Below, one piece after another: positions 1-11,133 of a DNA stretch of 29,598 bases (position 1 is the stretch's first letter; each line of letters opens with the position of its first letter). The notes under the pieces are model-generated. The model was not told the origin of the DNA, did not search any database, and saw only the letters and a program-made list of their open reading frames with translations. The translations under genes were made by a program, and so were the position numbers. Source of the stretch: Kipferlia bialata (lineage: Eukaryota; Fornicata); contig BDIP01000134.1 of the NCBI GenBank assembly GCA_003568945.1, positions 1 through 29,598 of the forward strand, read 5' to 3'.

Positions 1-417
1 GATGGATGAAAGTATGAAGCGTTTCGACCGTTTGATCTCGCGAGCCCTATATATTCTACCATGGATAATTATATCCATGGTATATATCCAGGTCCTGGAC
101 CAGGATGTATCATATATCACATCATGTAATTCTGAATTACAGTAATTCATATGTGATCAAGAGTGTCATGGAGTCCATGACTCATGGACTACACATACTG
201 TAGCAGAGTTTCATGGTTGAAGATCAACAAACTCTCTATTAATCATCTTTGCTCCCGCACGTAGACCTACTCGTCGCAGTGGGATTCTCTCTCCGAAGGA
301 GTCTCCAAACTTTGGACCAAAGTCAATATTTGCGACGGTAATCAAACGTCTGACAGTTATCATTGTCGTGACACACTACCATTTTTATCCAACATCAAAT
401 GGTCCAGAGTATATCAA
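1..417. other. 3' flank of the DUF4470 gene, no gene seen
   Basis: Downstream of the DUF4470 gene's stop codon. It holds the palindrome cluster and otherwise AT-rich sequence without a convincing frame. Confidence 0.6.
58..190. repeat. Cluster of short perfect palindromes
   Basis: Arms 58-67 and 72-81 (ACCATGGATA with a 4-base loop), 126-132 and 134-140 (GTAATTC, 1-base loop), and 172-180 and 182-190 (AGTCCATGA, 1-base loop) are perfect. TCATGGA at 166-172 also pairs with TCCATGA at 174-180, so alternative hairpins compete. Confidence 0.8.
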
Positions 418-3400
418 TCACTTCTTCTTCCCATGTCCCTTGAAGTTGAACTTGAGCTTGCCCTTCTTTGACCCCTTGCCCTTCTTCACAGTCTTCTTCA
501 CAGTCTTTGGCTTCACAGCAGTCTCTGCCTCTTGGGTGTCGATGCCGGGTATCTTCTCCACCCACGTCTCCCTGTCGACCTCTGCCAGCCTAGCCACCTC
601 TCTGTCATTGTACAGAGTCCACATGAGCACGGCCTGCTGCTGACTCGTCTCCATATCAGGCCATAGACGCACCATCATCCTGTGGTTAGGGACAGCTCTG
701 CACCATTGTAACACATTCAGTAGACGTGGAATCAATTGCCGTATACACTCACTTTCCCAGCATCCGTCCCGAGTGTGTGGCCGGTATGTACTCCGACCCC
801 ACCATATCCTGGCTGATGTCGGCCAGGTTGCCTGAGTCCTTAGCCCCCACCTGTGCCCCCATAGCAAATGCCTCCATCCTCTTCTGTGCTATGAACAGGG
901 TGCTCAGCCTGGCAGGCCGGGACATCAGCACGATGGGCTGGATCCACTGTCTGAGCTCTGGCACGATACTGGCATTCACCTTCTTCTTGGGGAGGAGGGT
1001 GCCCACCCTGAACCCCTTCATTAGATGGGGCACACAGGATGCCGCATCCTGCTGCAGACGGAAGAGGGAGTGGCCTATGTTGGTGGCCTCAAACACACGG
1101 GTGGTCCTGTTGGCACTGCTGCCCCCAAGGGCATGCACCATAGCACGCACACACCTGCTCACCTTCTCCATCTCAGCTCTCTTTGGGGGTATGGGGGGAC
1201 AGAAGGCCACGGCACGCACTGCAGCCATTCCACCCAGCACCGAGAACGTCTTATCCTCTGCCACGATCAGTCCCTCACTGCAACCCCCATAGGCTATGGT
1301 GAATATGGAGGGACCGGAGTACGTGCGTCTCGAGACTGAGCCGTTGAGGCCCCCCAGCTCATCCTCTGCCTCCAGGAAGTGCCTCAGCTTGGATGCCACA
1401 GGTAGGGTCTTGAGTGCCCACTCTGTCTGTGCCCTCCTAACCCTGATTTCTAAGGCAGACATGCTCCTATCTACCCTGTCCAGTATGCCAGGCACGTGGT
1501 ACAGGAGGTGGGCCTGGAGGTCACCAGTCAATGCCTTCATCAGCAGGATGTTGGTGCCCTCTCTCGACTTCTGAACACTCTCAGGGGTCTGTATTCTGTC
1601 GGGGTCCACCATGTCATGGGCCCCATGGAGAGTGCCGCTGTCAGTCTCCCTCACACCTAGAGCGTTGGGGACAGACAGGGCCTGTGGGGCTATGGGGGTG
1701 GGGGCTAGTTCCACTGTGAACCAGTTGTGTCTGGTATCCACCCTAGTCACTGTCTGCACTGCCTGCAGCATAGACATCTCCAGCACATGCCCATGGGCGG
1801 TGGTGAGGGAGAGAGAGCGGGATGGGGCTGGGTCAACCAGAGTGACGCTCCTCACATTGACCTCAGGGTGCAGCACCACTGTCTGTTTGTGACCCGATGC
1901 CCAGGACACCTCCTTGACCACTCTCGCTGAAGACACACACCTACTAGGCAGGTCGTACGTGGGTATGGTGAGGGGTGAGATGGATATGGACTGTGGGTCT
2001 ACTGGGTGCATCTCGTAGACACTGGCAGCCGCAGAGTTGAGGTTGTCAGGGACATCAAACTCTGTACTGGCCTTCAACTTCTTCAGCGCAAGGTCCATCT
2101 CTGGAGACACCTGCACATCCATCACCCTCATGTGGAACACACCCACGGAGCAGGGATGGGGGGCACTGCTGCTAGGGAGTATGACACGGAAGGACTTGGG
2201 AGCATCAGATGAGAGGCCGAGGTACACCAAGATGTCCTCACCCATACCTGCCCCCTGCTTCTCAACAATACTTCTCTGGATAGCGGGTGTGTCTTCCATC
2301 ACAGGACACCTCCCGCCCTCGTCCGCACTCTGTCGTGACTGGAGTAGACACGTAGGGGCATCCGTGTAGAAGGGCAGGTCACGGCATGTCACAATGACTG
2401 GGGTGACATCTGTCGGCAGAGGGGTCGCCAGCCCATTGGCCCTGAAGGTCAGCAGCAGCTCGTCAATGTGACAGAGGTCTACAGCAGTGGCCCCAGTCTC
2501 GTACATGTTTGTTAGGACAGGGAGGCCTAGGGGAAGAGGGACATCGCTGGAGGAGTCGTAGCCAGGGTCGGGGGAGATGCGACCGTCACTCAGGGCGAAG
2601 AGCAGTAAGCGAACCAGATATCCACACTGGAAGACAGACACCCGTCTGTCTGCCACATTGACCCCTGACACAGGCACAGCCCTTCTGATGAGACCCGCAA
2701 AGACAGCGGCCATCTCACCAGTGCACAGGGAGGGGGCCACTGGGAGGGCCCCACTGCCAGTGACAACCCTCTGGAAGGAGAGCTCTGTGACACACCTGCT
2801 CGGGGGCATGACAGTACATCCCATGGGGGAGTTGATGGCGTAGTTCTCTATGGGCCTGGGGGCTCCCTTGGTGCCAGGGGGTATGAGTGTCAGGGGCACA
2901 CATCCTAGCACAGCGGGCATCATGTGGATGGGCACCCCAGTGAACCTCTCCAGCACCCCCTCAGTCTGCTGCAGAAGGGCAAAGGATCGCAGAGAGACCA
3001 CACCCGGCTCAATCCCCTTGGCGATGTTGCCGTGTCTGAGTAGGGGCACGGTCTGCATGAGGTAGGGGAGGAGACCCACGTAGTCTGGGATGTTGGAGGC
3101 ATGGATGTATGCAAAGGTCCGGTGCTCAAGACGCATATGGTCACACACATGGGCCATATCCCCTACACTGATCTCAAGGTGCTGCAGGTATCGTGTAGCT
3201 GGAATCTGACCCCTTCCGCAAAGGGCATCACCCCACACACCGACAGAGTGCAGAATGAATGCAGACACTGGGTTGGGAGAGGCCAGAATATCCTCTCTCT
3301 TTGGGTCTCCGATGGATATGGGGACAAGACCCTCCACTGGTATGGACTGGAAGTCTCTGCCGGTGAGGGGGTAGGCACCCTTTGGGTAGGCAGGAGGGCA

Positions 3401-6400
3401 GAGCGTCTCCACCTTGACCTGTTTCCCCCCTCTGCCACGCTTGGTACGTGCTATGGTACAGTGCTCAGTGTAGACATCCAGATCAGCTGGGGTCAGCACA
3501 GGGCAAGGAATACATGAACTCATTGAAGACCTCTCCACACCATACCTGCAATCTTTGATATCTCTGGGGAGTCTGTCCCATCAAGACAGTTGACCATCAT
3601 GGTAAGACATGTTGTCTTGAGGTGTCGGGCGGTAACTACCTATATGTCAGACATCCAATGACTGGCGGTACACAGGCATCACACGACGGGGAATGTATGC
3701 TGATATTTGGAGCCTATAATTGTATGACTCCACACCATAGACCTACCTCCGCTACTCCTCCTAGGCGACCTACAGTGGCCTCTGTCCCCTTCTTGATGTC
3801 CGCAAGGGACTCTTCTGGTGTGTCCACAGGCAGACCCTGCCAGAATACCATCTCGGCCAGCACTGCCTCCCTATCTGAGTCCCGGTGGAAGGAGAGAAGG
3901 CCAGACCTGGGGTGGGTGAGAGAACGTAGGAGGGGGGGAGGTAGAATGAGGGATGGAGACAGAAAATATATTATATAGTAATATATGAATATGGAGAGAG
4001 ATCCCACCTCCCGTCATTGAACAGGTCCAGCTCCTTCACACTCTGTGGACTAGCCAGCGCCTGCACTAGGGTATCTACCGCCCCCATCATAATGCCTCTG
4101 GCCTCGGGTGTTGTCTGCAGCCCGTACCAGGCATCCACCACAGCCTGTAGGTGTGCATCCCTCCCTCCCTCCCCCTCAGGTGGTGTCCTACCTAGCATGT
4201 AGAGCAGCAGGGTGTCCCTGGCCATGGCCGAGGGGGATATGTCGTTCAAGGTGATGTGCAGGGGCGGGCAGTCGGGGATGCCCAGTGAGATAGAGAGCTA
4301 TGGGTAAGACTAGCAGGAGGATTATAGGATCTATGTATACATATATCCTATCCACAATTAAAATTAACCCTCATCCACTCACCAGTGTCTGGAGCAGGTT
4401 CCTGGGATCCCCGGCCCCGAGGGACAGGATGGATATGGGGTTGGACCCGACCTTGCCTGTCCTCTCGAAGTGGGGTATGCCGTTCAGGAAGGACACTGCC
4501 ACGCTGTTGCCAAATGGGTAGTGGTAGGCGTGCTCGTGACACTGGCTGTTACCGGCCAGGCAGTTCTCAAGGGAGAGGGAGTTGTACCAGGAGTGGCCCT
4601 CCTCCTCTCGAGGGTACTCACATACAGGGGGGTCCCAGGGCTCCACCTCAGCCTCAGCCTCTAAGGGGCTAGTGGGGACATCAATGGTGGACACAGCACC
4701 TGCACCCTCAGGGGGGACAACATCAGGCTCAGGGACTGCCTTCTTAGGAGGGGTCGTCTCTACAACCGGTGCTCTCCTCTGTTGTGGCCTGGGTGTACGG
4801 GGACCTCCAAACGACACTGGAGTCGCAGTCGGTAGTTGTGCGTGGAACCCTCCCACCAGAACTAAGTCCATATCTGCCAGTTCCTTCAGGTCATTGTCGT
4901 TGTACAGTGACCACACCATGGCACCTGGGTGTCTGGTACCCATATCGGGCCACAGGGTGGGGTAGAAGAGTCCCAGAGCCCTCCCAGGGTGGGTGTCTAG
5001 GACGTCATTGCCCTTCAGTTCCTGGAGTGAGACTAATAATTATACTTACAAACCATATTCGTAAGGAGCTAAATACGATATTATGTGGCGTAGTAAATAT
5101 AGAGATTGAGTATATGGAGAGAGCACCTTGTACAGTGCATAACGCAGCACTCCATGAGGTCCCATCCTGAGGAAGCTGGACATGATGTTGTCGCAGGGGC
5201 GGCACGGGCGTGCCATGAGCACTATGGGCCTCATCCACCTCTGCCTGGTTTCTGCTGGTATCTCAGCCTCGTCAAAGGCCTCAACAGGCAGCATGTGCTC
5301 CCAGTCGAGGCCCTCCATGATGTGAGGCACAGATGTCGAGGCATCGTGCTGTAGCCTCATCAGACTCTGGGCCGTGCCAGGCAGAGACATCTCAACCATC
5401 TGGGGGTGGCGACCGTTGTGTAGCATGCGCATAGTGGCCATCATGACTGTGCTGCCGAAGGCCTGTTTCTGGTCTTCTTCCGTTGGGAGAGGGGGGCACC
5501 AAGCAACACCACGGAAGGCCACAGTCTGCCCAACCACCACTATGGGACGCCGCTCGAAGCACATCACCCCCTCTACACTAGTGCCACACATCAGAATGGG
5601 CATGTTGCAACCACGCTGTGCGGCTGCAAACATCATCCTACTCAGGGTCTTGTTAGCCTCAAGGGACTGCCGCAGGTTGGACTCCTCTGGTACCTTGCTC
5701 ATTGCCCACTGTATAGTGTCAGTCCCCACAGGCCCTCTCTTGGTCTTGTCACCCCGGAGGGCCATAGTCCTATCCACTAACTGAGGCACCTCGGCAAAGA
5801 GTGTGCGCTGCCACTGGGCTGTGACAGTCTGACCCAGGAACTGCCCCCCTCTATGGGACATTGAACCCTCAGGCAGGTTTGGCTCCTCCTCTATACCAGG
5901 GACAGAGAGGGCGGTGGGCTTGGTGTCTGCTAGGGTGTACTCCCCTGGCAGGTGGTCTCTGCTGTCGAGGGTGTTGGGTATGCAGAGTGCTTGTGGGGGG
6001 ACACAGGTGGGGGCCAGAGTGGCTTGGAGAACGCCGCACTCGGGTGGCCAGACCTGAACCACAGAGGAGACAGGCTGGAGGAGCTGGAGGGATATGTCTT
6101 TACCTGTCAATCAGAGAGTAGTTTTCCACAAGAAGAACACATTAATATACCCATTGACCGTACCTGACTCTGTACGTAGAGCTATGCACCGACAGGGTCC
6201 GTCTCCAGCCAGAGTGGCAGTCTCGATACTCGTACTCTTAGGGACAGTGATACGTAGACCATGGCCCCTCTCCCATGAGATGTTAGCAACTGAATCAGGC
6301 AGGAGGGACTCTGGCACATTGAGCTCCAGAGGCTGAATGGGACTGACAGAGACAGAGGCCGATGGTACTGGGTATGCATGGGAGATGGACAGGGGGCAGT

Positions 6401-8849
6401 GGTAGTAGTTGGTAGGGAACCCCTTCGGTACACCCAGGGCCTTCATCTTGTCGACCTGGCCAGGCTGCATAGGTACATCCACTGTCACCTGGGGTCAGCG
6501 CATACGGTACACTGCCTGTCATACATGGTCAGTAACAGAGTATATCAGATGATTCGTATCATCAAAGTATATATGTACAAACCTTGTGCAATACTCCCAC
6601 AGAGAGCCTGTTGCGTGCTATGGTTGCATCCACAATGGCACAGTACCCACTCCCAGTGCCACTGACACCCAGGGTCAGCTCCATGTTGGGCCCCACCCCT
6701 GTGCCCCTGTTATCCCTGATGGCATACTGGAGGGGTCGCTTGTCGCTAAGGTCGACACCCGGTACTGAGGGAGGGGGTGCCCCTCTGGATACACTCTGGA
6801 GGAGGCACATGCCCGCCCCCCACACACACCCATCTGCCACCGATACTGATGTGTCCTCCTTGACTAGGGTGTCACCTGGGCCAGACAGAGATACAGACAG
6901 GAGGGCAGGCACGACGTCAGGAAGACCAAGGGGCACTGCCAGGCCGTTGGCCTTGTACACCAGCACCAGCTCCTTGTACGAGTGCCAGTCCTTGGCACAC
7001 CTCTCAGGCTGCATCAGGTACTGCAGCACAGGGACCCCCAGGGGAAGAGGACTGCCCCTAGTGTACCCAGGGTCAGGGCGGATACGTCCATCACTCAGGG
7101 CAAACAGCAGGATACGCACCAGTATCTGAAGGGTCAGAGTGGAGATGGCACGAGAGGCATCATTCGCACCCCCAGGCACAGCCCGCCTCACTAGTCCTGC
7201 ATACACTGGGGCCATGTCTCCAGTGGACAGGCCAGGGGTGGCACGCATACACCCATCAGTTATGGGTTGCATAGGAGGCACTCTCTGCATGAGGGTGGAG
7301 GTGGGGCCCCAGGAGTGCCAGTCGAGGAAGCAGGGGCCTGAGGGGGTGTTTGCTTCCATGATCTCGAGGGGTCTAGGTGCCCCTAGGGTGACACTCGGGG
7401 TCAGGGAGAGGGGCACACACCCTAGCATCTGTGGGAAGAGGTGGATGGGCACCCCCGTCCACTTCTGGAGGGCGTCCTCTGTCTTGGTGAGGACCCCATG
7501 GGTCTTGACCTGCACACACCCTGGCTCCACACCTCTCTTTGGGTCCCCACGCCTAAGGAGAGGCACAGTGTGGACCAGATAGGGCAGGATGCCCACCCTG
7601 TCTACTAAACAGGACCCGTGGATGTATGAGAACCGCCTCCCCTCCAGCCTCATCTCATCACACACCATAGCCATATCCCCCACACTCATCTCCACCCCTA
7701 GCAGCCTAGGCAGGGCCCTGCCCCCTCCCTCCCCAGTCACAGCCTGGCTGTAGACAGACACAGTGTGCATGAGCAGGGCAGAGACAGGGTTGGGGGAGGC
7801 ATGTACTGCGAGTCGGGCAGGGTCCCCCAGGGATAGGGGCACCACACCCTCAGTGGGGAAGGAGGAGAAGCTACGGCTGGATAGGGGGTAGCAGTGGGAG
7901 GAGAGGGCGGGGGGGCACAGCACATACGGGCCATCGTGATTGATAGTAGGCCGTATGACACCCTGGTTGCAGAAGGAGCGGAGGTTGGCTGGGGTAAGAG
8001 AGGGACAGACACAGTAGAGGGTGGAATATAATATTAAGCAGTATACAGCTGCATGGATGCATGTTTCCAGGGTATATATGTGTATATGGATAATGGACAG
8101 ACAACCCCTACCCTCAGCTGCCGTAAGCACAGCAGTGTAGTCCCCAGCCCCAGGGAGACACATCAGTGGGAAGGATGCCAGCTCCAGCTGTACACTTATG
8201 TAGTCCTGGGGATAAGACAGCTAGACGGCAGGATTACAGAGGCTGTCTCAAGGAGTACTTATACAATGAGTGAGGACACCCACACCTTCTTCTGCTCCTG
8301 GCCATCCTTGAGATAGGCCCTCTTCCACCTCTGCCTCATGTCCCTCAGACACTGCCTAGGGGTGTCTACAGGCAGGCCCTGCCAGAATACCATCTCTCCC
8401 AGCACCGCCTCCCTATCAGAGTCACGGTGGAAGGAGAGAAGGCCAGACCTGGGGTGGGGGTGAGAACGTCGGGGGTGGGGGGGTAGAATGAGGGATGGCA
8501 GATAATATATGTATGAATGAATGAGAGGAGTTAAATGTATATGGAGAGAGAGATCCCACCTCCCATCATTGAACAGGTCCAGCTCCTTCACACTCTGCGG
8601 ACTAGCCAGGCCCTGCACTAGGGTATCTACCGCCCCCATCATAATGCCTCTGGCCTCGGGAGTTGTCTGCAGCCCGTACCATGCATCCACAACAGCCTGC
8701 AGGTGTGCCTCCCTCCCCCCCTCCCCCTCTGGTGGTGTCCTACCTAGCATGTAGAGCAGCAGGGTGTCCCTGGCCATTGCGGAGGGGGATATGTCGTTCA
8801 GGGTGATGTGCAGGGGAGGGCACTGGGGCAGACACAACGACATGGACGC
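418..8849 (-). CDS. Giant protein with two tandem DUF4470 modules (5' end missing)
   Basis: Twelve exons, all phase-compatible: 8849-8560, 8448-8286, 8205-8112, 7988-6583, 6488-6164, 6103-5127, 5021-4383, 4297-4008, 3906-3747, 3639-3546, 3486-753, 679-418, about 2,477 codons. The best domain evidence is in 5021-4008: YPFGN, then ILSLGAGDPRNLLQTL, an intron, then LHITLNDISPSAMARDTLLL. This is the DUF4470 pattern of DNAAF3 and MYND/DUF4470 proteins; in DNAAF3 it serves cytoplasmic preassembly of axonemal dyneins. Each DUF4470 is followed by a roughly 900-residue region I do not recognise; the two copies are clear paralogues (LTPA.L, ASPNPVSA, LWPDM plus SLYND or TLYND). One exon (5021-4383) encodes both the end of module 1 and the start of module 2, so they belong to one protein. 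The tail is lysine-rich (KKGKGSKKGKLKFNFKG). The first half of DUF4470 in module 1 is absent; the poly-G at 8918 lies where it should be. An ATG at 8843 could be a start, but this is doubtful. The dynein role is inference. Confidence 0.8.
3816..4270 (-). repeat. Highly similar duplicated tract, copy in module 2
   Basis: This tract covers the second half of DUF4470, the intron 4007-3907 and the start of the next exon up to GLPVDTP. It matches 8358-8822 with about fifteen differences in the first 255 coding bases, and the intron is also recognisably shared (GAATGAGGGATGG and GGAGAGAGATCCCAC occur in both). On both sides similarity falls abruptly: LSISLGIPD versus ASMSLCLPQ upstream, and EESLADIKK versus RQCLRDMRQ downstream. 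Confidence 0.8.
4008..4660 (-). other. Complete DUF4470 domain of module 2 (spans one intron)
   Basis: The domain runs from about the YPFGN motif through GAGDPRN in exon 5021-4383, then across the intron 4382-4298 into NDISPSAMARDTLLLYML in exon 4297-4008. The intron falls directly after LLQTL. This is the only place in the window where both halves of DUF4470 are present, so it is the reference for judging the broken copy at 8849-8560. The GAGDxRN motif resembles a nucleotide- or SAM-type glycine loop; in DNAAF3-like proteins no enzymatic activity is established. Confidence 0.75.
8358..8822 (-). repeat. Highly similar duplicated tract, copy in module 1
   Basis: Partner of 3816-4270. Over the DUF4470 exon the encoded proteins differ at only about two residues from LHIT to FNDGR, whereas the paralogous large exons (7988-6583 against 3486 onward) are strongly diverged. 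That contrast points to a recent copying event limited to this tract. Confidence 0.8.
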
Positions 8850-8917
8850 CTGGGGGTGAGTGGAATATCCGGGGTATATACTAAACAGGGATGTGCGCAG
8901 CGAAAACGGAAGGTGGT

Positions 8918-8951
<34 letters not shown>
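8918..8951. repeat. 34-base poly-G run at a probable assembly join
   Basis: An uninterrupted run of G, followed by further G-rich and then GA-repeat sequence to about 9014. It separates the first three exons of VAC14 from the middle of a DUF4470 domain. Neither gene has its missing half in the window, and the splice phases on the two sides do not match (phase 2 leaving VAC14, phase 0 entering the DUF4470 exon). Confidence 0.85.
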
Positions 8952-8952
<1 letters not shown>

Positions 8953-8983
8953 GAGGGGGGAGGGGGTGGGGGGAGATGACGGG

Positions 8984-9016
<33 letters not shown>

Positions 9017-9026
9017 TTACACTCAC

Positions 9027-9551
9027 CACAGGGATTCTATGGCTGTGTATCTCACTCCTGAGTCGGCATCAAGGACCAGAGACAGGATAGGGGGTAACAG
9101 CTGGAGGTTAGAGTGTGTCTCTGATGGGGCGAGGCTGAGTACCTCCAATCATGTATGTGTGTGAGCTCTAGATAAGAGAGAGAGAGAGGGGGATACTCTG
9201 CCGTACCAGAGGACTGGGAAAGACGGACCCAATCCCTGCCAGGGCCATCAGCCCACCCTTCCTGGTGTGCGTGCTCTGTGATGTCGTATGGGAGTAGGTT
9301 AGCACCCTGGGATGAGGTCACTGCAAGGAGTGTTGAGGTCAGCGAGCAACATCAGCATCACTCTTGACTTAGCATGCCCATATAGTAGACTAGTATACCA
9401 CTCACCGAATGAGGTCCTGCACCTTGGTCTCAGGCAGAGGGTCCAGGGCCACTAGACCAGACACAATGTCATTCACAGCCAGGCGCCGCTTCTCGACCTG
9501 CTTGTCTGCCAACAGCTTGATGGTGCCGGTGGATAGCTCATACGAGGCCAT
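9027..9551 (-). CDS. VAC14: VAC14 homologue, N-terminal exons only
   Basis: Exons 9551-9406, 9306-9207 and 9142-9027 join in phase to about 120 residues. The product begins MASYELSTGTIKLLADKQ and has VEKRRLAVNDI, where VAC14 has YEKRKxAALEI; then HTRKGGLMALAGIGSV, matching the VAC14 signature HxRKGGLIGLAA; then DADSGVRYTAIESL, matching the HEAT-repeat stretch DxDSRVRYYACEALYNI. VAC14 scaffolds the PIKfyve (Fab1)-FIG4 complex that makes PI(3,5)P2 on endosomal and lysosomal membranes. The correct second exon is not the longest open frame: an acceptor 15 bases inside it gives the conserved RKGG frame. The start ATG at 9551 is 118 bases from the divergent gene on the plus strand. The protein should be several hundred residues longer; the rest is lost at the poly-G run. 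Confidence 0.75.
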
Positions 9552-9669
9552 GGCAGTGGCTGGAAGGAGAGACTCAGAGCTCAGTCGGCATGTAACACGA
9601 TTGCATCAAAGAATCTAGGGGTGCAAGCAATCAATATGGCTAACCGCTCTTTCTGAGCGCCAGTCCACC

Positions 9670-10386
9670 ATGACCACTGGCACACAGATACGTATTGACA
9701 TCCTGAGGCGTGAGCGTGCCCTGGCTATAGCGGAGTTGGACAGGTAAGAGAGAGAGATAGAGACAGAGAGAGGCAGAGAGAGGCAGACTCCAGTTGGTTC
9801 AGGTATCTTGTGCTATTGTGGTCATTCCTTGTCACTCATTCACCCCCTAGCCATCGTGCCAGATACCCTCTGGCTCTGCAAGATACCATGCCCTTTGAGG
9901 AGTTCATGTCCCTGAAGTGGAAGGGTATTGAGCTCATAAATCGGTAAGTCGTGAAGGCTTGTATCTCTCCAACCTCTTGCATTCACTGTATGTGATACAT
10001 GTGATGACCAGACGCGGGGCTAAATATGTCCCCTCCCGCTCTCCCCTCAACAGTATTTTTGCGTAGAGTCTGTTCTGTCTCTCACCTTCAGGGTAGCAGA
10101 AACCAACACACGCCTCAAACAGGCTCTCCGTCCCGAGCGGAAGGCCCTGAGGGGTCTGACCAGGAAGGATACGGTTGCCTTCCAACGTACCGTCCTCGCT
10201 GAGGTATATTGTGTTAGTTCCTGATACACTATACACACTTGTGACATCTACTGACAGCTACTGACATCTACTGACATCTACTGACACTTACAGGAGCGGC
10301 AGCAGAGCAGGCCGGGTGTCAACACTCTGCACAGGGTGGATGCAGACCGATCCCCTCAGGGTACATGCCTAAACGACCCAGATTAA
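9670..10386 (+). CDS. Small hypothetical protein, about 123 residues
   Basis: Exons 9670-9743, 9851-9943, 10092-10203 and 10294-10386 join in phase. The product begins MTTGTQIRIDILRRERALAI and contains MPFEEFMSLKWKGIELINR and RPERKALRGLTRKD. It is basic and probably helical, with no signal peptide or membrane segment. I do not recognise the family. It shares a 118-base divergent promoter region with VAC14. The 3' end is uncertain: the fourth exon reaches TAA in frame, but further spliceable segments follow at about 10462-10521 and 10687-10760 (a frame with MIVDWY and GFGNRRKGLRRTED) that may be a longer or alternative 3' end or another gene. Confidence 0.5.
10244..10293 (+). repeat. 10-bp repeat of branch-site-like sequence before an acceptor
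   Basis: About five copies of a unit close to CTACTGACAT occupy the 3' end of the intron that ends at 10293. Each unit contains CTGAC, which matches the branch-point-like motif seen just before most acceptors in this window. Confidence 0.7.
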
Positions 10387-11133
10387 GGTGTAGGTATGAG
10401 ACCCAATCTTTGATTGCACCCATTTCTCTCCTCTCCATTTCTTGGTTCTCTACTACCCCCAGGTCCCCGGAAAGCCCACTGCCGGTATCAGTTAGACTTA
10501 TGATCGTGGACTGGTACTGGTAAGGACAAGAGGGAGGCGGATGTGGTGCAGAGAGGTGGGAAGCCACCCAGGTTGGACCTGAGAGTTAGGTATATATATG
10601 CAATATGTAAATACTTTCCTCCCTTCAGTACCCCTTCTAGGGACTTCCTCTCTCTCTCTCTATTTATATAGATCCCCTCACCACAGGTATGGTTTTGGGA
10701 ACAGACGCAAGGGACTCAGAAGAACCGAGGACGTGGTCGATGTGTCTGCCAAAGGTGTGGATATCGTGTGACATGTTCTAGTCTCTCTCTCTCTCTGGCA
10801 CTCTCCCCACCTCCACCCCAGGCAATGAGATATTAGGATATATATACGTGTATATGTATAACAATAGACAATGAGAACTGGTTCAGCGACCCTGTCAAGC
10901 TCCCCCTCTCTCTCATTCTCTCCCCCTTTATATATATATGTGTGTGTGTATCTAACAGTAGAGCAGGTTCACAGACTCGGCACTGTGATGTGTGCTAGCC
11001 CTATGCTCCTGCGTATCAGAGTGTCTTTGCCTGATAGGAGGGATATGACACCGTACTTCAGTCACGGGCTGGGATAATAGTAATCAATATATACAGCCTC
11101 TTTACACTGAGAGTAGGGTATTCAACTGTAAAT
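10387..11133. other. Region without a confident gene
   Basis: Between the small gene and the membrane-protein gene. It holds CT-rich tracts, TA-rich stretches and the two uncertain spliceable segments at about 10462-10521 and 10687-10760. I see no other coding signal on either strand. Confidence 0.5.

Noticed and set aside
749-3517. Many plus-strand open frames opposite the DUF4470 gene
   Set aside because: They are shadows of a GC-rich coding exon; none has a recognisable domain or keeps phase over splice sites.
3487-3538. Start of the large exon at ATG 3538 (MERSSMSSCIP...)
   Set aside because: The paralogous exon in module 1 begins at a splice acceptor at the equivalent point, and CTGACCCCAG at 3487-3496 is a good acceptor in phase with exon 3639-3546. 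The upstream residues are intron read-through.
9052-9321. 89-residue open frame in the VAC14 region
   Set aside because: It is the wrong frame of the second exon; the frame giving HTRKGGLMALAG matches VAC14 and joins in phase to both neighbours.
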